Counted from the first letter of the stretch, positions 16,879 to 25,858 are shown. The stretch: DNA of 47,110 bases from an uncultured Prevotellaceae bacterium (GCA_902800435.1 CADCEQ010000017.1:1-47110), one strand, 5' to 3'. The notes: a model not told the origin generated them from the letters alone. A program made the numbers and translations.

Positions 16879-16937
16879 TTTTGTATACTTTAGTTAATAA
16901 TGTGGTTATTCAGAACAATCATTATCGAAATACCGTG

Positions 16938-16945
16938 CAAAGGTA
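16938..16945 (-). promoter_or_regulatory. -7 element TACCTTTG of the pseudogene; -33 element missing
   Basis: On the - strand TACCTTTG is followed by a leader nearly identical to 8443-8503. Similarity to the 8.4-kb promoter stops just outside the -7 element, near 16947. No TTTG lies 20 nt upstream, where M15 peptidase codons are found instead. Confidence 0.7.
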
Positions 16946-16969
16946 ATCCACTGGGACTACGACAACCAG

Positions 16970-17422
16970 ATGCACGTGGGCGAGATGATCTGCAACGAGC
17001 GAATAGGTGATATCGTCGCCATCATCATGCGCAAGCTATTTGATGCCAAATATCCCATACAGCGCATGGTGCTGCCCGATGTCTACGACGCTGACGACGA
17101 ATCCCAGATGCGCGACAACAACTCTTCGTGCTTCTGCTACCGCCCCATCAGCGGCACCACAAAGCTTTCGAAGCACGCTCGCGGCATGGCTGTCGACATC
17201 AACACCCTCTACAATCCCTACTACAAAGACCGCGAAGACGGCACACGCTACATCCAGCCCGCCACGGCCGAGCCCTATTGCAAGCGCGACTGGGACTTCC
17301 CCTACAAGATAGACCACAACGACCTCTGCTACAAACTCTTCATTGAGGCTGGCTTCGAGTGGGGTGGCGACTGGACGTCATGCAAGGACTTCCAGCATTT
17401 TGAATTTATAGAAAAAGAATAG
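16970..17422 (+). CDS. M15-family D-Ala-D-Ala carboxypeptidase, N-terminally truncated
   Basis: The 150-aa frame matches the C-terminal catalytic part of Bacteroidetes M15 peptidases, which trim peptidoglycan stem peptides. Zinc ligands are present: SKHARGMAVD (His69, Asp76) and FQHFEF (His143). PYKIDHNDLCYKLF and WGGDW are also family-typical. Full proteins are longer and begin with a signal peptide. Here recognisable sequence continues upstream of the ATG only to about VIHWDYDNQ (near 16943) and then meets the inverted promoter of the pseudogene. The 5' part has been lost, so an exported product is unlikely. Confidence 0.8.
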   Translation: MHVGEMICNERIGDIVAIIMRKLFDAKYPIQRMVLPDVYDADDESQMRDNNSSCFCYRPISGTTKLSKHARGMAVDINTLYNPYYKDREDGTRYIQPATAEPYCKRDWDFPYKIDHNDLCYKLFIEAGFEWGGDWTSCKDFQHFEFIEKE

Positions 17423-17457
17423 TATACATTTAATTATCCACTAAAAAAACAAACAAG

Positions 17458-18117
17458 ATGAAAAAGAATTTCTTTAGGATGTTCGCCGCCATCCTCTTTT
17501 GCGGCGCAATTGCAACCGTGTTCACCGCTTGCGACAAGGATGACGATGACAGTCCCGTTCCAACACCAACACCCCAGCCGGAAACGCCCACGGCCTATAC
17601 GGTGATGCTCGACTTTGTGATGCATGAGAAAACCTTTGACATGATGACAGTCGACTTCATCTATACCGATGCCAAGGGCAAGGAGAATACCATGAAGATT
17701 GACAAGAGCACGACCCCCAATGCTCAGCTGACAGCGCTTGAGAAAGATTTCTTTGACAATAATCCGACCCTGGCATTGTGGCGTAATGAAGAAACAGAAC
17801 AGAGATATCCAGGCATCAACGACTATCTGGACAGCAAACATTTGAAGGTCTACAGGGTGACTCTTGAAAATGTTGCCGTTGGCACGACCCTTAAGACTAC
17901 AGCCCTGCCTCACATTCTCGACTCCTTCCAGCCGAAAGAGCAAGACGACTATGCCCTCATGCCTGTAGTGCTCATATCAAGGAGCAATGCTGACAAATTC
18001 ATGACAGCGCATACTGTGTCCCTCTCTTTTTTCAGCGCCAAAAACTGGGATAGGCTGAAGGAAAGGCTGAATAGCAAAGATCTTGCGGTTTGCATGAATA
18101 TGGTAGAAGTGTACTAA
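17458..18117 (+). CDS. Surface lipoprotein of unknown function
   Basis: The 219-aa product has a lipoprotein signal peptide with lipobox TACDKDDDD (Cys near residue 23). Acidic residues directly after the cysteine are the surface-export signal described for Bacteroidetes lipoproteins. A proline-threonine linker (PVPTPTPQPETPT) leads into a roughly 170-residue domain that was not recognised. It follows the M15 fragment by 35 nt with no visible promoter and is closed by the hairpin at 18186. Confidence 0.8.
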   Translation: MKKNFFRMFAAILFCGAIATVFTACDKDDDDSPVPTPTPQPETPTAYTVMLDFVMHEKTFDMMTVDFIYTDAKGKENTMKIDKSTTPNAQLTALEKDFFDNNPTLALWRNEETEQRYPGINDYLDSKHLKVYRVTLENVAVGTTLKTTALPHILDSFQPKEQDDYALMPVVLISRSNADKFMTAHTVSLSFFSAKNWDRLKERLNSKDLAVCMNMVEVY

Positions 18118-18185
18118 TCTAGTCACCGAGACCAGGAGGATCTTCCTCGGTAGCGATGAACTGTCTACCGACGACCTATGACTGG

Positions 18186-18220
18186 CAGCGGCAATGGCAT
18201 GACCATTGCCGCTGTTTTGT
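18186..18220 (+). terminator. Rho-independent terminator after the lipoprotein gene
   Basis: CAGCGGCAATGG (18186-18197) pairs perfectly with CCATTGCCGCTG (18203-18214) around a 5-nt loop and is followed by TTTTGTT. Confidence 0.85.
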
Positions 18221-18244
18221 TAATGGGCCGACATGTACACAAAA

Positions 18245-18298
18245 CCCTGCACTTCCTGCACTGAGGCTCCTCAGTGCAGGAAGTGCAGGGGCTTTTTT
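18245..18298 (+). terminator. Exceptionally long perfect hairpin with T-run
   Basis: The 22 nt at 18245-18266 are perfectly complementary to 18269-18290 with only CT between them. GCTTTTTTGC follows. The arms consist of CCTGCACTTCC-like units, and the right end runs into the inverted copy of the 20-nt element found at 7999. It is a second stop 25 nt after the first terminator, or a repeat element that looks like one. Confidence 0.7.
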
Positions 18299-18311
18299 GC
18301 TATTCGCTATC
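18292..18311 (-). repeat. Inverted copy of the 20-nt element at 7999-8018
   Basis: On the - strand the sequence is GATAGCGAATAGCAAAAAAG, identical over 20 nt to 7999-8018. Both copies are followed by short ACTTCC-containing repeats and both lie upstream of genes for exported proteins. Confidence 0.8.
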
Positions 18312-18423
18312 AATATGCGATACCCATTCGTTGCAATACACAGAATACGCTTGAACCTGTACGCACTATACGCGTTTTTGTAAGTTTTTCGCGCATCCCG
18401 TGCAATAATTGAAAAAGATTTTG

Positions 18424-18431
18424 TAAATTTG
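18424..18431 (+). promoter_or_regulatory. TAAATTTG -7 element for the GH27 gene
   Basis: TAAATTTG fits the Bacteroidetes -7 form 49 nt before the ATG. A TTTG at the expected distance was not found. ACTATACGCG (18365-18374) lies 49 nt upstream of it, almost the same spacing as at the 8.4-kb promoter. Confidence 0.55.
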
Positions 18432-18479
18432 CAGCAAACTTTTCGAGATAATACTACAAAACACTAATTAACAACTAAA

Positions 18480-21020
18480 ATGAAAACTACAAATCATTTA
18501 AGAAGAATTCTGTTAACCGTAGCATGTACCTTTGTGCTATTGGCTAATGCTACTGAAGTAGAGGACGATTTTCGCTCGTGGGCCACGACACCACCTATGG
18601 GATGGAACTCATGGGACTGCTACTATTCGAGCGTCACAGAGAAAGAGGTGATGCAGAATGCACAGTACCTGGTTGACAATGACCTAGTACGTCACGGATG
18701 GGAGTATGTCGTGGTGGATATCCGCTGGTACTGCAACCATCCCTCGCTGGGAGGCGGCAACTACAACCAGCGGGGCGACCAAGACTACGTGCTCGACGAT
18801 TATGGTCGCTATCTGCCCTCGCCCTCGCGCTTCCCCTCATGTATGCAGGACGGAAAAAATAATGGATTCAAGGCTTTGGCCGACAAGATTCATCAGATGG
18901 GGCTAAAGTTCGGCATACACATCATGCGTGGTGTGCCCAAGAGCGTAGTGGGTAGCAGCTATAAGCTGAAAGGCAGCGAGGCAACGCCCTGGACCGAGGT
19001 TTATAGCAGCACTGTGCCTGCCTGCACCTGGCTGAAGGATAACCTGACCGTGCGCAACAACGAGGCTGGACAACAATATTATAATAGTATTATGGACCTG
19101 TATGCCTCATGGGGCGTGGACTTCTTGAAGATTGACGACCTTAGCCGACCGTTTTATACCGACGAGATACACATGATTCGCCAGGCCATTGACCAGACGA
19201 GCCGTCCCATGGTGCTTTCCATTTCACCAGGAAAGACACAGTACCAGTATGCTGAAGAGTGCCTGCAGAACGCCAACATGTGGCGCATGATGGATGACCT
19301 CTGGGATAATTGGAGTGCTGTTGACGCCGTGTTCAACGAGGCACACGCTTGGGAGACTGTCACACGCCCCGGCAACTATGCCGACTGTGACATGCTGCCA
19401 CTGGGACAGATAGCCATGACCATTGGCGACCCAGGCTACACGTCAGCACAGAGCGGACGCTGGACGAGTCTCTCGCAGAACGAGCAACTGACGATGATGA
19501 CCCTCTGGGGCATCTGCCACTCGCCTCTATTCTTCGGTGGCGAGATGACGAAGAACGATGCCTTCACTCTTTCACTCCTGAACAACGAAGAGTATCACCA
19601 GATGCACAAGTATGGTGAGGATGCCCATCAGGTGATGAACGATGAAGATGGAGGCCGCGTGGCTTGGACGTCGCACATCGGCGACACCCGCTATTTGGCT
19701 CTCTTCCAGCGTGATAATACTCGCTGGGTGGTCGGTCAGAAAGCGCTATACAAGAGCGAGGTGGTGGCCTACACCACTGACGGCCATTCCGTCGATGTGG
19801 ACATCGTGTGGCCCGAGGGTGAGAAGACACTCGTGCTGGTGGTTGATGACGGCGGCGACAACTTCAACTACGATCATGGTGACTGGATTAACCCCACACT
19901 CATTCTGCGTGACGGTACAGAGGTCCCTTTGACAGGAACCTACAAGACACGCCAATATACGAAGTCATACTTCAACCGTGTCTATGAAAACAAGAATGTA
20001 GATAACGGTGGCAAAATGAAGGTCATGGGTAAGAGTTATGACCGTGGTTTCTCGACTGACGCCAACGCCGCCATCTTCTTCCAGATTCCAGACAACATGG
20101 ATGTGGTGCGCTTCAAGGCTATGGCTGCAGCCGACGATTCAGGCATTGACCAAGCCAATGCCACTACGAGCATACGCTTCATGGTGTTCGCACAGAACCC
20201 GCTCACTCACGAGCAAGACGACGCAGCCACACGTTCTGGTCTCATCAGCCGTACGGGCACGAAGTCGAAGCAGTTGGAGTGTGACGTCACTGGTGCTGAG
20301 CAGCTGAAGATTGTTGTAAGCAACTGGGGTGACGGTTTCGCCTACGATCGTGCCGATCTCATTAACCCTGTGCTCGTTGACGCTGAGGGCAACGAGACAT
20401 CGCTGACAACACTAAAGCAGACCAGCTATACCTCGGAATGGGGCTCGCTACATGTGAACCAGAACGTTGAAGGACAGGTACTGCGCGTTGACGGACAGAC
20501 CTATACCACTGGTCTGGGCATGAATGCGCAATGCACGCTGGTGTACGACCTGCCCGCCGGGCATCAATGGACTACATTCCGCGCACTTTGCGGCTATGAC
20601 TCCAGCTGTGATACCGACAACACCGCTACGTCGGGCACCACAATGGAGTTCCTCTTCTATGTCACGGCACCGCAGCCCTTCACTTTCGACCTGACTCAAT
20701 TGGGGTATGCTGCTACCGAACAAGTGCCTGTACACGACATCTGGAGCAATTCTGACGATACGTTCACAGGCACCCTCAGCACCAATGTACCAAGTCATGG
20801 AGTGAAACTGTTCCGTTTGGGTGATAAGGCCACGACCGCCATCAAGAATGTTAAGCAGTCATCACTTGACAAGGTGACTGACAGTATCCAGCAGGTCTCC
20901 GAAGATGTCTACGACCTGCAGGGTCGCAAGCTCAACGGCAAACCGACGCAGAAGGGAATATATATTCACAATGGCAAGAAAGTGATTTATTCAGGTCCGG
21001 CGGTGCCAGTCAGTTTCTAA
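18480..21020 (+). CDS. Secreted GH27 glycosidase with two NPCBM domains
   Basis: The 846-aa protein has a signal peptide (about residues 1-24) and a GH27 barrel beginning TPPMGWNSWDCYYS. The nucleophile is Asp219 in FLKIDD, and the acid/base region is near 270-275 (WRMMDDLWD). A beta-sandwich follows, then two NPCBM-like carbohydrate-binding domains (about 490-600 and 640-770). The end carries a sorting-type tail (YDLQGRKLNGKPTQKGIYIH). GH27 covers alpha-galactosidase and beta-L-arabinopyranosidase; which one cannot be decided here. The tail continues past the usual GKKVI with ten unusual residues (YSGPAVPVSF). dinB starts 27 nt downstream. Confidence 0.9.
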   Translation: MKTTNHLRRILLTVACTFVLLANATEVEDDFRSWATTPPMGWNSWDCYYSSVTEKEVMQNAQYLVDNDLVRHGWEYVVVDIRWYCNHPSLGGGNYNQRGDQDYVLDDYGRYLPSPSRFPSCMQDGKNNGFKALADKIHQMGLKFGIHIMRGVPKSVVGSSYKLKGSEATPWTEVYSSTVPACTWLKDNLTVRNNEAGQQYYNSIMDLYASWGVDFLKIDDLSRPFYTDEIHMIRQAIDQTSRPMVLSISPGKTQYQYAEECLQNANMWRMMDDLWDNWSAVDAVFNEAHAWETVTRPGNYADCDMLPLGQIAMTIGDPGYTSAQSGRWTSLSQNEQLTMMTLWGICHSPLFFGGEMTKNDAFTLSLLNNEEYHQMHKYGEDAHQVMNDEDGGRVAWTSHIGDTRYLALFQRDNTRWVVGQKALYKSEVVAYTTDGHSVDVDIVWPEGEKTLVLVVDDGGDNFNYDHGDWINPTLILRDGTEVPLTGTYKTRQYTKSYFNRVYENKNVDNGGKMKVMGKSYDRGFSTDANAAIFFQIPDNMDVVRFKAMAAADDSGIDQANATTSIRFMVFAQNPLTHEQDDAATRSGLISRTGTKSKQLECDVTGAEQLKIVVSNWGDGFAYDRADLINPVLVDAEGNETSLTTLKQTSYTSEWGSLHVNQNVEGQVLRVDGQTYTTGLGMNAQCTLVYDLPAGHQWTTFRALCGYDSSCDTDNTATSGTTMEFLFYVTAPQPFTFDLTQLGYAATEQVPVHDIWSNSDDTFTGTLSTNVPSHGVKLFRLGDKATTAIKNVKQSSLDKVTDSIQQVSEDVYDLQGRKLNGKPTQKGIYIHNGKKVIYSGPAVPVSF

Positions 21021-21047
21021 TTCCGACAGACTATGACGGCATAGGCG

Positions 21048-22142
21048 ATGAAGATTATCCACGTGGACATGGACCAGTTCTTTGCGGCTGTGGAACAGCG
21101 CGACAACCCGGAGCTGAGAGGCAAGGCGATAGCGGTGGGGCACGATGCCGAGCGGGGCGTGGTGTCGACGGCCAGCTACGAGGCGCGGCGCTTCGGTGTG
21201 CATTCGGCGCAGTCCATTCAGGTGGCGAAGCACCTGTGTCCGCAGCTGATTATCGTCGAGCCCCACTTTCAGCGCTACAAGGAGGTGTCGGCGCAGCTGC
21301 ACGAGATATTCCACGACTATACCGACCTGATAGAGCCCATCTCGCTCGACGAGGCGTTTCTCGACGTGACCGAGAACAAGCGCGGCATGGAGCTGGGCGT
21401 GGAGATAGCGCGCGAAATCAAGCAGCGCATCCGTGAGGCCACAGGTCTGACGGCATCGGCAGGCGTGAGCTACTGCAAGTTCCTGGCCAAGATTGCCTCC
21501 GACTGGCGCAAGCCTGACGGACTGACGGTGATTCACCCGGACAGGGCGCTCGACTTCATTGCCCAGCTGAAAATCGAGAAAATCTGGGGCGTGGGACAGA
21601 AGACGGCAGAGCGGCTGCACCGCATGGGCGTGTTCACGGGCCAGGACCTGAGGAATATGCAGCTGAGCCGGCTGACACAGGAGTTCGGCAAGATGGGCCA
21701 GGTGTTCTACGACTTCTCGCGCGGCATCGACAACCGGCCCGTCGTCTCGGAGTGGGAGCGCAAGTCGGTGAGCTGTGAGCAGACCTTCGAGACGGACATC
21801 AGCGAGAACGCCGCCGTCACCATCCAGCTCTACCACACGGTGCTCGAGCTGGTCAGGCGCATCGCGAAGAACAGCTTCGAGGGCAGGACGCTGACTCTGA
21901 AAGTGAAATTCTTCGACTTCCAACAGATTACCCGCAGCATAACCGCCAACCACGTGCTACAGACCAAAGACGACATCCTGCCGCTGGCCAAGCAGCTGAT
22001 GCAAAGCGTAGAGTACCACTCCCACCCTATCCGGCTCATCGGCTTGGGCGTGTCGAACCCGGGAAGCCCCACGGCGAACGGAGGGCCGGCCTCTCAGCAG
22101 CATTGGACAGAACTGGAGCTGCAGTTTGAGCCGTGGCCGTAG
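21048..22142 (+). CDS. dinB: DNA polymerase IV (Y family)
   Basis: Error-prone translesion polymerase. The 364-aa product starts MKIIHVDMDQFFAAVEQRDNP with the first catalytic aspartates and has the second acidic motif PISLDEAFLDVT, then SAGVSYCKFLAKIASD and the little-finger region. These are all standard for DinB. Position between two exported glycosidases with only 27 nt upstream is unusual; there is no LexA-like site visible in the gap. The end is followed directly by an 8-nt array. Confidence 0.96.
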   Translation: MKIIHVDMDQFFAAVEQRDNPELRGKAIAVGHDAERGVVSTASYEARRFGVHSAQSIQVAKHLCPQLIIVEPHFQRYKEVSAQLHEIFHDYTDLIEPISLDEAFLDVTENKRGMELGVEIAREIKQRIREATGLTASAGVSYCKFLAKIASDWRKPDGLTVIHPDRALDFIAQLKIEKIWGVGQKTAERLHRMGVFTGQDLRNMQLSRLTQEFGKMGQVFYDFSRGIDNRPVVSEWERKSVSCEQTFETDISENAAVTIQLYHTVLELVRRIAKNSFEGRTLTLKVKFFDFQQITRSITANHVLQTKDDILPLAKQLMQSVEYHSHPIRLIGLGVSNPGSPTANGGPASQQHWTELELQFEPWP

Positions 22143-22215
22143 ATGTTAAAGGTAAAAAAGTAAAAGGGTAAAAGGGTAAAAAAGTAAAAAAGTAAAAAAG
22201 TAAAAAGGTAAAAGA
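22143..22215 (+). repeat. GTAAAAAA octanucleotide array before the GH43 gene
   Basis: Eight or nine units of GTAAAAAA/GGTAAAAG fill the spacer between dinB and the GH43 gene. The same unit, about four copies, lies at 23793-23826 on the other side of the GH43 gene. Confidence 0.85.
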
Positions 22216-22223
22216 CAGAGACA

Positions 22224-23792
22224 ATGAAAAGCAGACTTATGACACTCTTGCTGCTCGCAGCAGCCAGCTGGCAGCCCACATCCGCCCAACAGCGGCTGGC
22301 GTGGGGCGACCAGGGCAACGGCACGTACATCAACCCCGTGCTGAACGCCGACTACTCCGACCCCGACGTCATACGCGTCGGAGAGAAATACTATATGACG
22401 GCCTCCGACTTCCACTATATGGGTATGCAGGTGCTGGAGTCCAGCGACATGGTGAACTGGCGCATCGTCAGCCAGATCTTCGACCGTCTGGACTATCCGG
22501 GCTGGAACGAGAACAGGCACTTCGCCGGCGGCTCGTGGGCTCCGGCCATACGCTGGCACGACGGACTGTTCTACGTCTACTTCTGCACGCCCGACGAGGG
22601 ACTGTTCATGTCGTCGGCCAAGGATGCCCGTGGGCCGTGGGCGCCGCTGCATTGCGTCCGCCAGGTGCCGAAGTGGGAAGACCCGTGCCCCTTCTGGGAC
22701 GACGACGGCCAGGCCTACTTAGGGCGCAGCCAGCACGGCGCAGGCCCCATCATCGTCCACAAGATGTCGGCCGACGGCAGACAGCTGCTCGACGAGGGCG
22801 TGACGGTCTATACCGGTCCCGTGGCCGAGGGCACGAAGTTCCTGAAGCGCGAGGGCTACTACTACCTCATCATCCCCGAGGGCGGCGTCGGTCATGGCTG
22901 GCAGACGGTGCTGCGCTCGCGGAACATCTACGGACCCTACGAGAAGCGCGTGGTCTTAGAGAAAGGCAGCACCGACGTGAACGGCCCTCACCAGGGGGCA
23001 CTCGTCGACACGCCCGACGGCCAGTGGTGGTTCTACCACTTCCAGGAGTCGTCGCCACGGGGCCGCGTGGTTCATCTGCAGCCCGCCCGATGGGTAGACG
23101 GCTGGCCGCTGATGGGCGTCGACATCGACGGCAACGGCATCGGCGAGCCGGTCAGCGTCTGGACCTGTCCGCTGCCCTCCACCCCTACCCTGCCCCAGTC
23201 GAGCGACGACTTCGGCGGCACGGAGCAATACTGGACAGGCCAGCAGCAGCGCACGTTAGGCCCGCAATGGCAGTGGAACCACAACCCCGCCGACGACGCC
23301 TGGAGCCTGACCGCGCGCAAGGGCTGGCTGACGCTCAGGGCGCTGAAGGCCACCACGATGAAGGAGAGCCGCAACATGCTGACGCAGAAGACGATGGGCT
23401 ACGCGAGCACGGCGACGACGAAGATGGACTGCTCGCAGCTGAAGGACGGCACCCACGCCGGACTGCTCTGCACGGGCCGCCAGTTCATGGGTATCGGCAT
23501 CAGTCAGGAGAAGGGCAAGCGATGGCTGTACGTCGAGAGCGACGGCAAGCGGCAGCAGGTAAAACCGTGGAGCGGCAAGACCGTCTACCTGCGCGTCAGC
23601 ATCGACAGCAAGGATAACCGCCACAGCTTCGCGGTGAGCCATGACGGTAAGCGTTTTGAGTCCGTCGGCGAGGTCTTCAGCCTGCAGATGGGCAGCTGGA
23701 AGGGCAGCCGCGTGGGACTGTACTGCTATAACACCAACGGCGACGGCGGAACGGCAGCGTTCGACTACTTCGACTACGACATCAGCCGATAA
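22224..23792 (+). CDS. Secreted GH43 beta-xylosidase/alpha-L-arabinofuranosidase
   Basis: The 522-aa product has a signal peptide (residues 1-21, ending TSAQ) and a five-bladed GH43 propeller. Catalytic residues fit Asp46 (YSDPDV, general base), Asp153 (WEDPCPFWDDDG, pKa modulator) and Glu202 (VAEGTKF, general acid). The C-terminal 200 residues form the beta-sandwich common in larger GH43 enzymes. It probably cuts xylan or arabinan side chains outside the cell. No T9SS-type tail is present, so a periplasmic location is likely. The gene lies between two arrays of the same 8-nt unit. Confidence 0.92.
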   Translation: MKSRLMTLLLLAAASWQPTSAQQRLAWGDQGNGTYINPVLNADYSDPDVIRVGEKYYMTASDFHYMGMQVLESSDMVNWRIVSQIFDRLDYPGWNENRHFAGGSWAPAIRWHDGLFYVYFCTPDEGLFMSSAKDARGPWAPLHCVRQVPKWEDPCPFWDDDGQAYLGRSQHGAGPIIVHKMSADGRQLLDEGVTVYTGPVAEGTKFLKREGYYYLIIPEGGVGHGWQTVLRSRNIYGPYEKRVVLEKGSTDVNGPHQGALVDTPDGQWWFYHFQESSPRGRVVHLQPARWVDGWPLMGVDIDGNGIGEPVSVWTCPLPSTPTLPQSSDDFGGTEQYWTGQQQRTLGPQWQWNHNPADDAWSLTARKGWLTLRALKATTMKESRNMLTQKTMGYASTATTKMDCSQLKDGTHAGLLCTGRQFMGIGISQEKGKRWLYVESDGKRQQVKPWSGKTVYLRVSIDSKDNRHSFAVSHDGKRFESVGEVFSLQMGSWKGSRVGLYCYNTNGDGGTAAFDYFDYDISR

Positions 23793-23826
23793 AGGTAAAA
23801 AGGTAAAAAAGTAAAACGGTAAAAGC
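23793..23826 (+). repeat. GTAAAAAA array after the GH43 gene
   Basis: About four units (GGTAAAAA, AGTAAAAC and similar) fill the gap between the convergent GH43 and glmS genes. They match the larger array at 22143-22215 in unit and orientation. Confidence 0.8.
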
Positions 23827-25670
23827 TACTCTACTGTCACCGACTTGGCCAAGTTTCTCGGCTGGTCGACGTTCTTACCCTTGCAGACGGCTACGTGGTA
23901 GGCCAGTAGCTGGAGGGGGATGGTAGCCACCAGCGGCTCTAAGCACTCCATGACATCGGGCAGCTCGATGACCTCGTCGGCAATCTTCGAGATGGTGTCG
24001 TCGCCTCTCGACACGAGGGCAATGACGCGGCCCTGACGGGCCTTGATCTCCTGAATATTCGACAGCACCTTCTCGTACATCGCGTTATGGGTGGCGATGA
24101 CGACGACGGGCATGTCGGAGTCGATCAGGGCAATGGGGCCGTGCTTCATCTCGGCAGCCGGGTAGCCCTCGGCGTGTATATACGAAATCTCCTTCAGCTT
24201 CAGCGCGCCCTCCAGGGCCACGGGGTAAGAGTAGCCGCGCCCGAGGTAGAGGAAGTTATGGGCGTAGGTAAAGGTACGCGCGAGGTCCTTCACGCGGTCG
24301 TTGGTCTTCAGCACCTCGCGAATCTTGTCGGGAATCTCGCTTAGTCCCTTCACAATCCGTAGATACTCACTGCGGTCGATGGTGCCCTTAGCCTCAGCGA
24401 TGGCGAGTGCCATCATCGTGAGCACCGTCACCTGACCAGTGAAGGCCTTTGTAGAGGCCACGCCAATCTCGGGACCCACGTGGATGTAGGTACCCGTATC
24501 GGTAGCACGGGGAATACTCGAGCCGATGGCGTTGCAGACGCCGTAGATGAAGGCGCCCTTCTCCTTGGCCAGCTGTACGGCAGCGAGGGTGTCGGCCGTC
24601 TCACCGCTCTGCGAGATGGCCACGACGACGTCGTCCTTCGACACCACAGGATTGCGGTAGCGGAACTCGGAGGCGTACTCCACCTCGACGGGAACGCGGC
24701 AGAGCGACTCGATGATCTGCTTGCCGATGAGTCCGGCGTGCCACGAGGTGCCGCAGGCCACGATGACCACGCGCTTGGCCGAGAGCAGCTGGCGGCGGTG
24801 GTCGATGAGAGCCGAGAGCGTCACGTGGTCGGCCTCGATGTTCACGCGGCCGCGCATGCAGTTGGTCAGGCACTCGGGCTGTTCGAAGATTTCCTTGAGC
24901 ATGAAGTGCGGATAGCCGCCCTTCTCAATCTGCCCGAGGTCGATGTCGACGGTCTTCACCTTCAGCTCCTGCGCCTCGTTCAGGATGCTCACGACCTTCA
25001 ACTGCTGGTCGCGGCGTATGACGGCGATGTTGCCGTCCTCGAGGTAGACCACCTTGTCGGTGTACTCGACGATAGGACTGGCGTCGGAGCCGAGGAAGAA
25101 CTCGTCGTCGCCGATGCCCACCACTAAGGGGCTCTGCTTGCGGGCGGCAATGATCTGGTCGGGGTCGCGCTTGTCGAGCACGGCGATGGCGTAGGCGCCA
25201 ATCACCTGGCGGAGCGCCACCTGCACCGCCGTCAGCAGGTCGGTGCGCTTGTGCTCCTTGACATACTCGATGAGCTGGACGAGCACCTCGGTGTCGGTGT
25301 CACTCACGAATTTTACGCCTTTCTGCTGCAGCTTCTGCTTCAGGTCGGCATAGTTCTCGATGATGCCGTTGTGGATGATGGCCAGATTGCGCGACTCCGA
25401 ATAATGGGGGTGCGCATTACGGCTCGACGGCTCGCCGTGGGTAGCCCAGCGGGTGTGGGCAATGCCGACGGTGCCGCTGACGTTCTTGTCGGCACAATAC
25501 TCGCAGAGGTTGTCAACCTTGCCCTTCGACTTATAGACATTCAACTCGCCCTCGCCGTTGATAAGTGCCACGCCTGCCGAGTCGTAACCACGATACTCGA
25601 GCCGGCGCAGTCCTTTTATCAGGATGGGGAAGGCATCTTTCTTTCCGATATATCCTACTATTCCGCACAT
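23826..25670 (-). CDS. glmS: Glutamine-fructose-6-phosphate aminotransferase (isomerizing)
   Basis: Makes glucosamine-6-phosphate for cell-wall and LPS synthesis. The ATG at 25670 is chosen because the second codon is then the catalytic Cys1 (MCGIVGYIG), exposed after Met removal; the frame is open to 25706 but that would bury it. It is about 614 aa long. The glutaminase domain has HTRWATHGEPS, and the two SIS domains have CGTSWHAG, SQSGETADT and the C-terminal KSVTVE. It converges with the GH43 gene. No glmS ribozyme was seen upstream, as expected outside Firmicutes. Confidence 0.96.
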   Translation of the reverse strand: MCGIVGYIGKKDAFPILIKGLRRLEYRGYDSAGVALINGEGELNVYKSKGKVDNLCEYCADKNVSGTVGIAHTRWATHGEPSSRNAHPHYSESRNLAIIHNGIIENYADLKQKLQQKGVKFVSDTDTEVLVQLIEYVKEHKRTDLLTAVQVALRQVIGAYAIAVLDKRDPDQIIAARKQSPLVVGIGDDEFFLGSDASPIVEYTDKVVYLEDGNIAVIRRDQQLKVVSILNEAQELKVKTVDIDLGQIEKGGYPHFMLKEIFEQPECLTNCMRGRVNIEADHVTLSALIDHRRQLLSAKRVVIVACGTSWHAGLIGKQIIESLCRVPVEVEYASEFRYRNPVVSKDDVVVAISQSGETADTLAAVQLAKEKGAFIYGVCNAIGSSIPRATDTGTYIHVGPEIGVASTKAFTGQVTVLTMMALAIAEAKGTIDRSEYLRIVKGLSEIPDKIREVLKTNDRVKDLARTFTYAHNFLYLGRGYSYPVALEGALKLKEISYIHAEGYPAAEMKHGPIALIDSDMPVVVIATHNAMYEKVLSNIQEIKARQGRVIALVSRGDDTISKIADEVIELPDVMECLEPLVATIPLQLLAYHVAVCKGKNVDQPRNLAKSVTVE

Positions 25671-25703
25671 AAAATAATAAACTGTTTGTGTTGCTTTCGG
25701 CTG

Positions 25704-25733
25704 CAAAATTACTATTTTTTCCCGACATCCAAA
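25704..25733 (-). promoter_or_regulatory. Promoter of glmS
   Basis: On the - strand TTTG (25733-25730) and TAATTTTG (25711-25704) are separated by 18 nt. The start codon lies 33 nt downstream of the -7 element. Confidence 0.7.
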
Positions 25734-25858
25734 GCAAAAGCCGCCACTTTTTTCGTAGAAACATCATTGTTACGCGGAAGTAACCCGCCGCCAAACAGGG
25801 AGTAACCCGCCGCCAAACCGGGAGCAAAGCGGCACTATCGCCGTCCGTGCCTACCGCC

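Noticed and set aside
15796..17422. Insertion sequence or transposon as the cause of the M15 truncation
   Set aside because: No transposase, terminal inverted repeats or target-site duplication could be found; homologous rearrangement is the simpler reading.
21048..22142. dinB as part of a mobile or SOS-controlled element
   Set aside because: No integrase, imuB-type partner or LexA-like box is visible; the gene is a normal full-length dinB in an odd place.
25671..25800. glmS ribozyme or glmZ-type regulation upstream of glmS
   Set aside because: Only a normal promoter and short leader are visible, and the ribozyme is not expected in this phylum.
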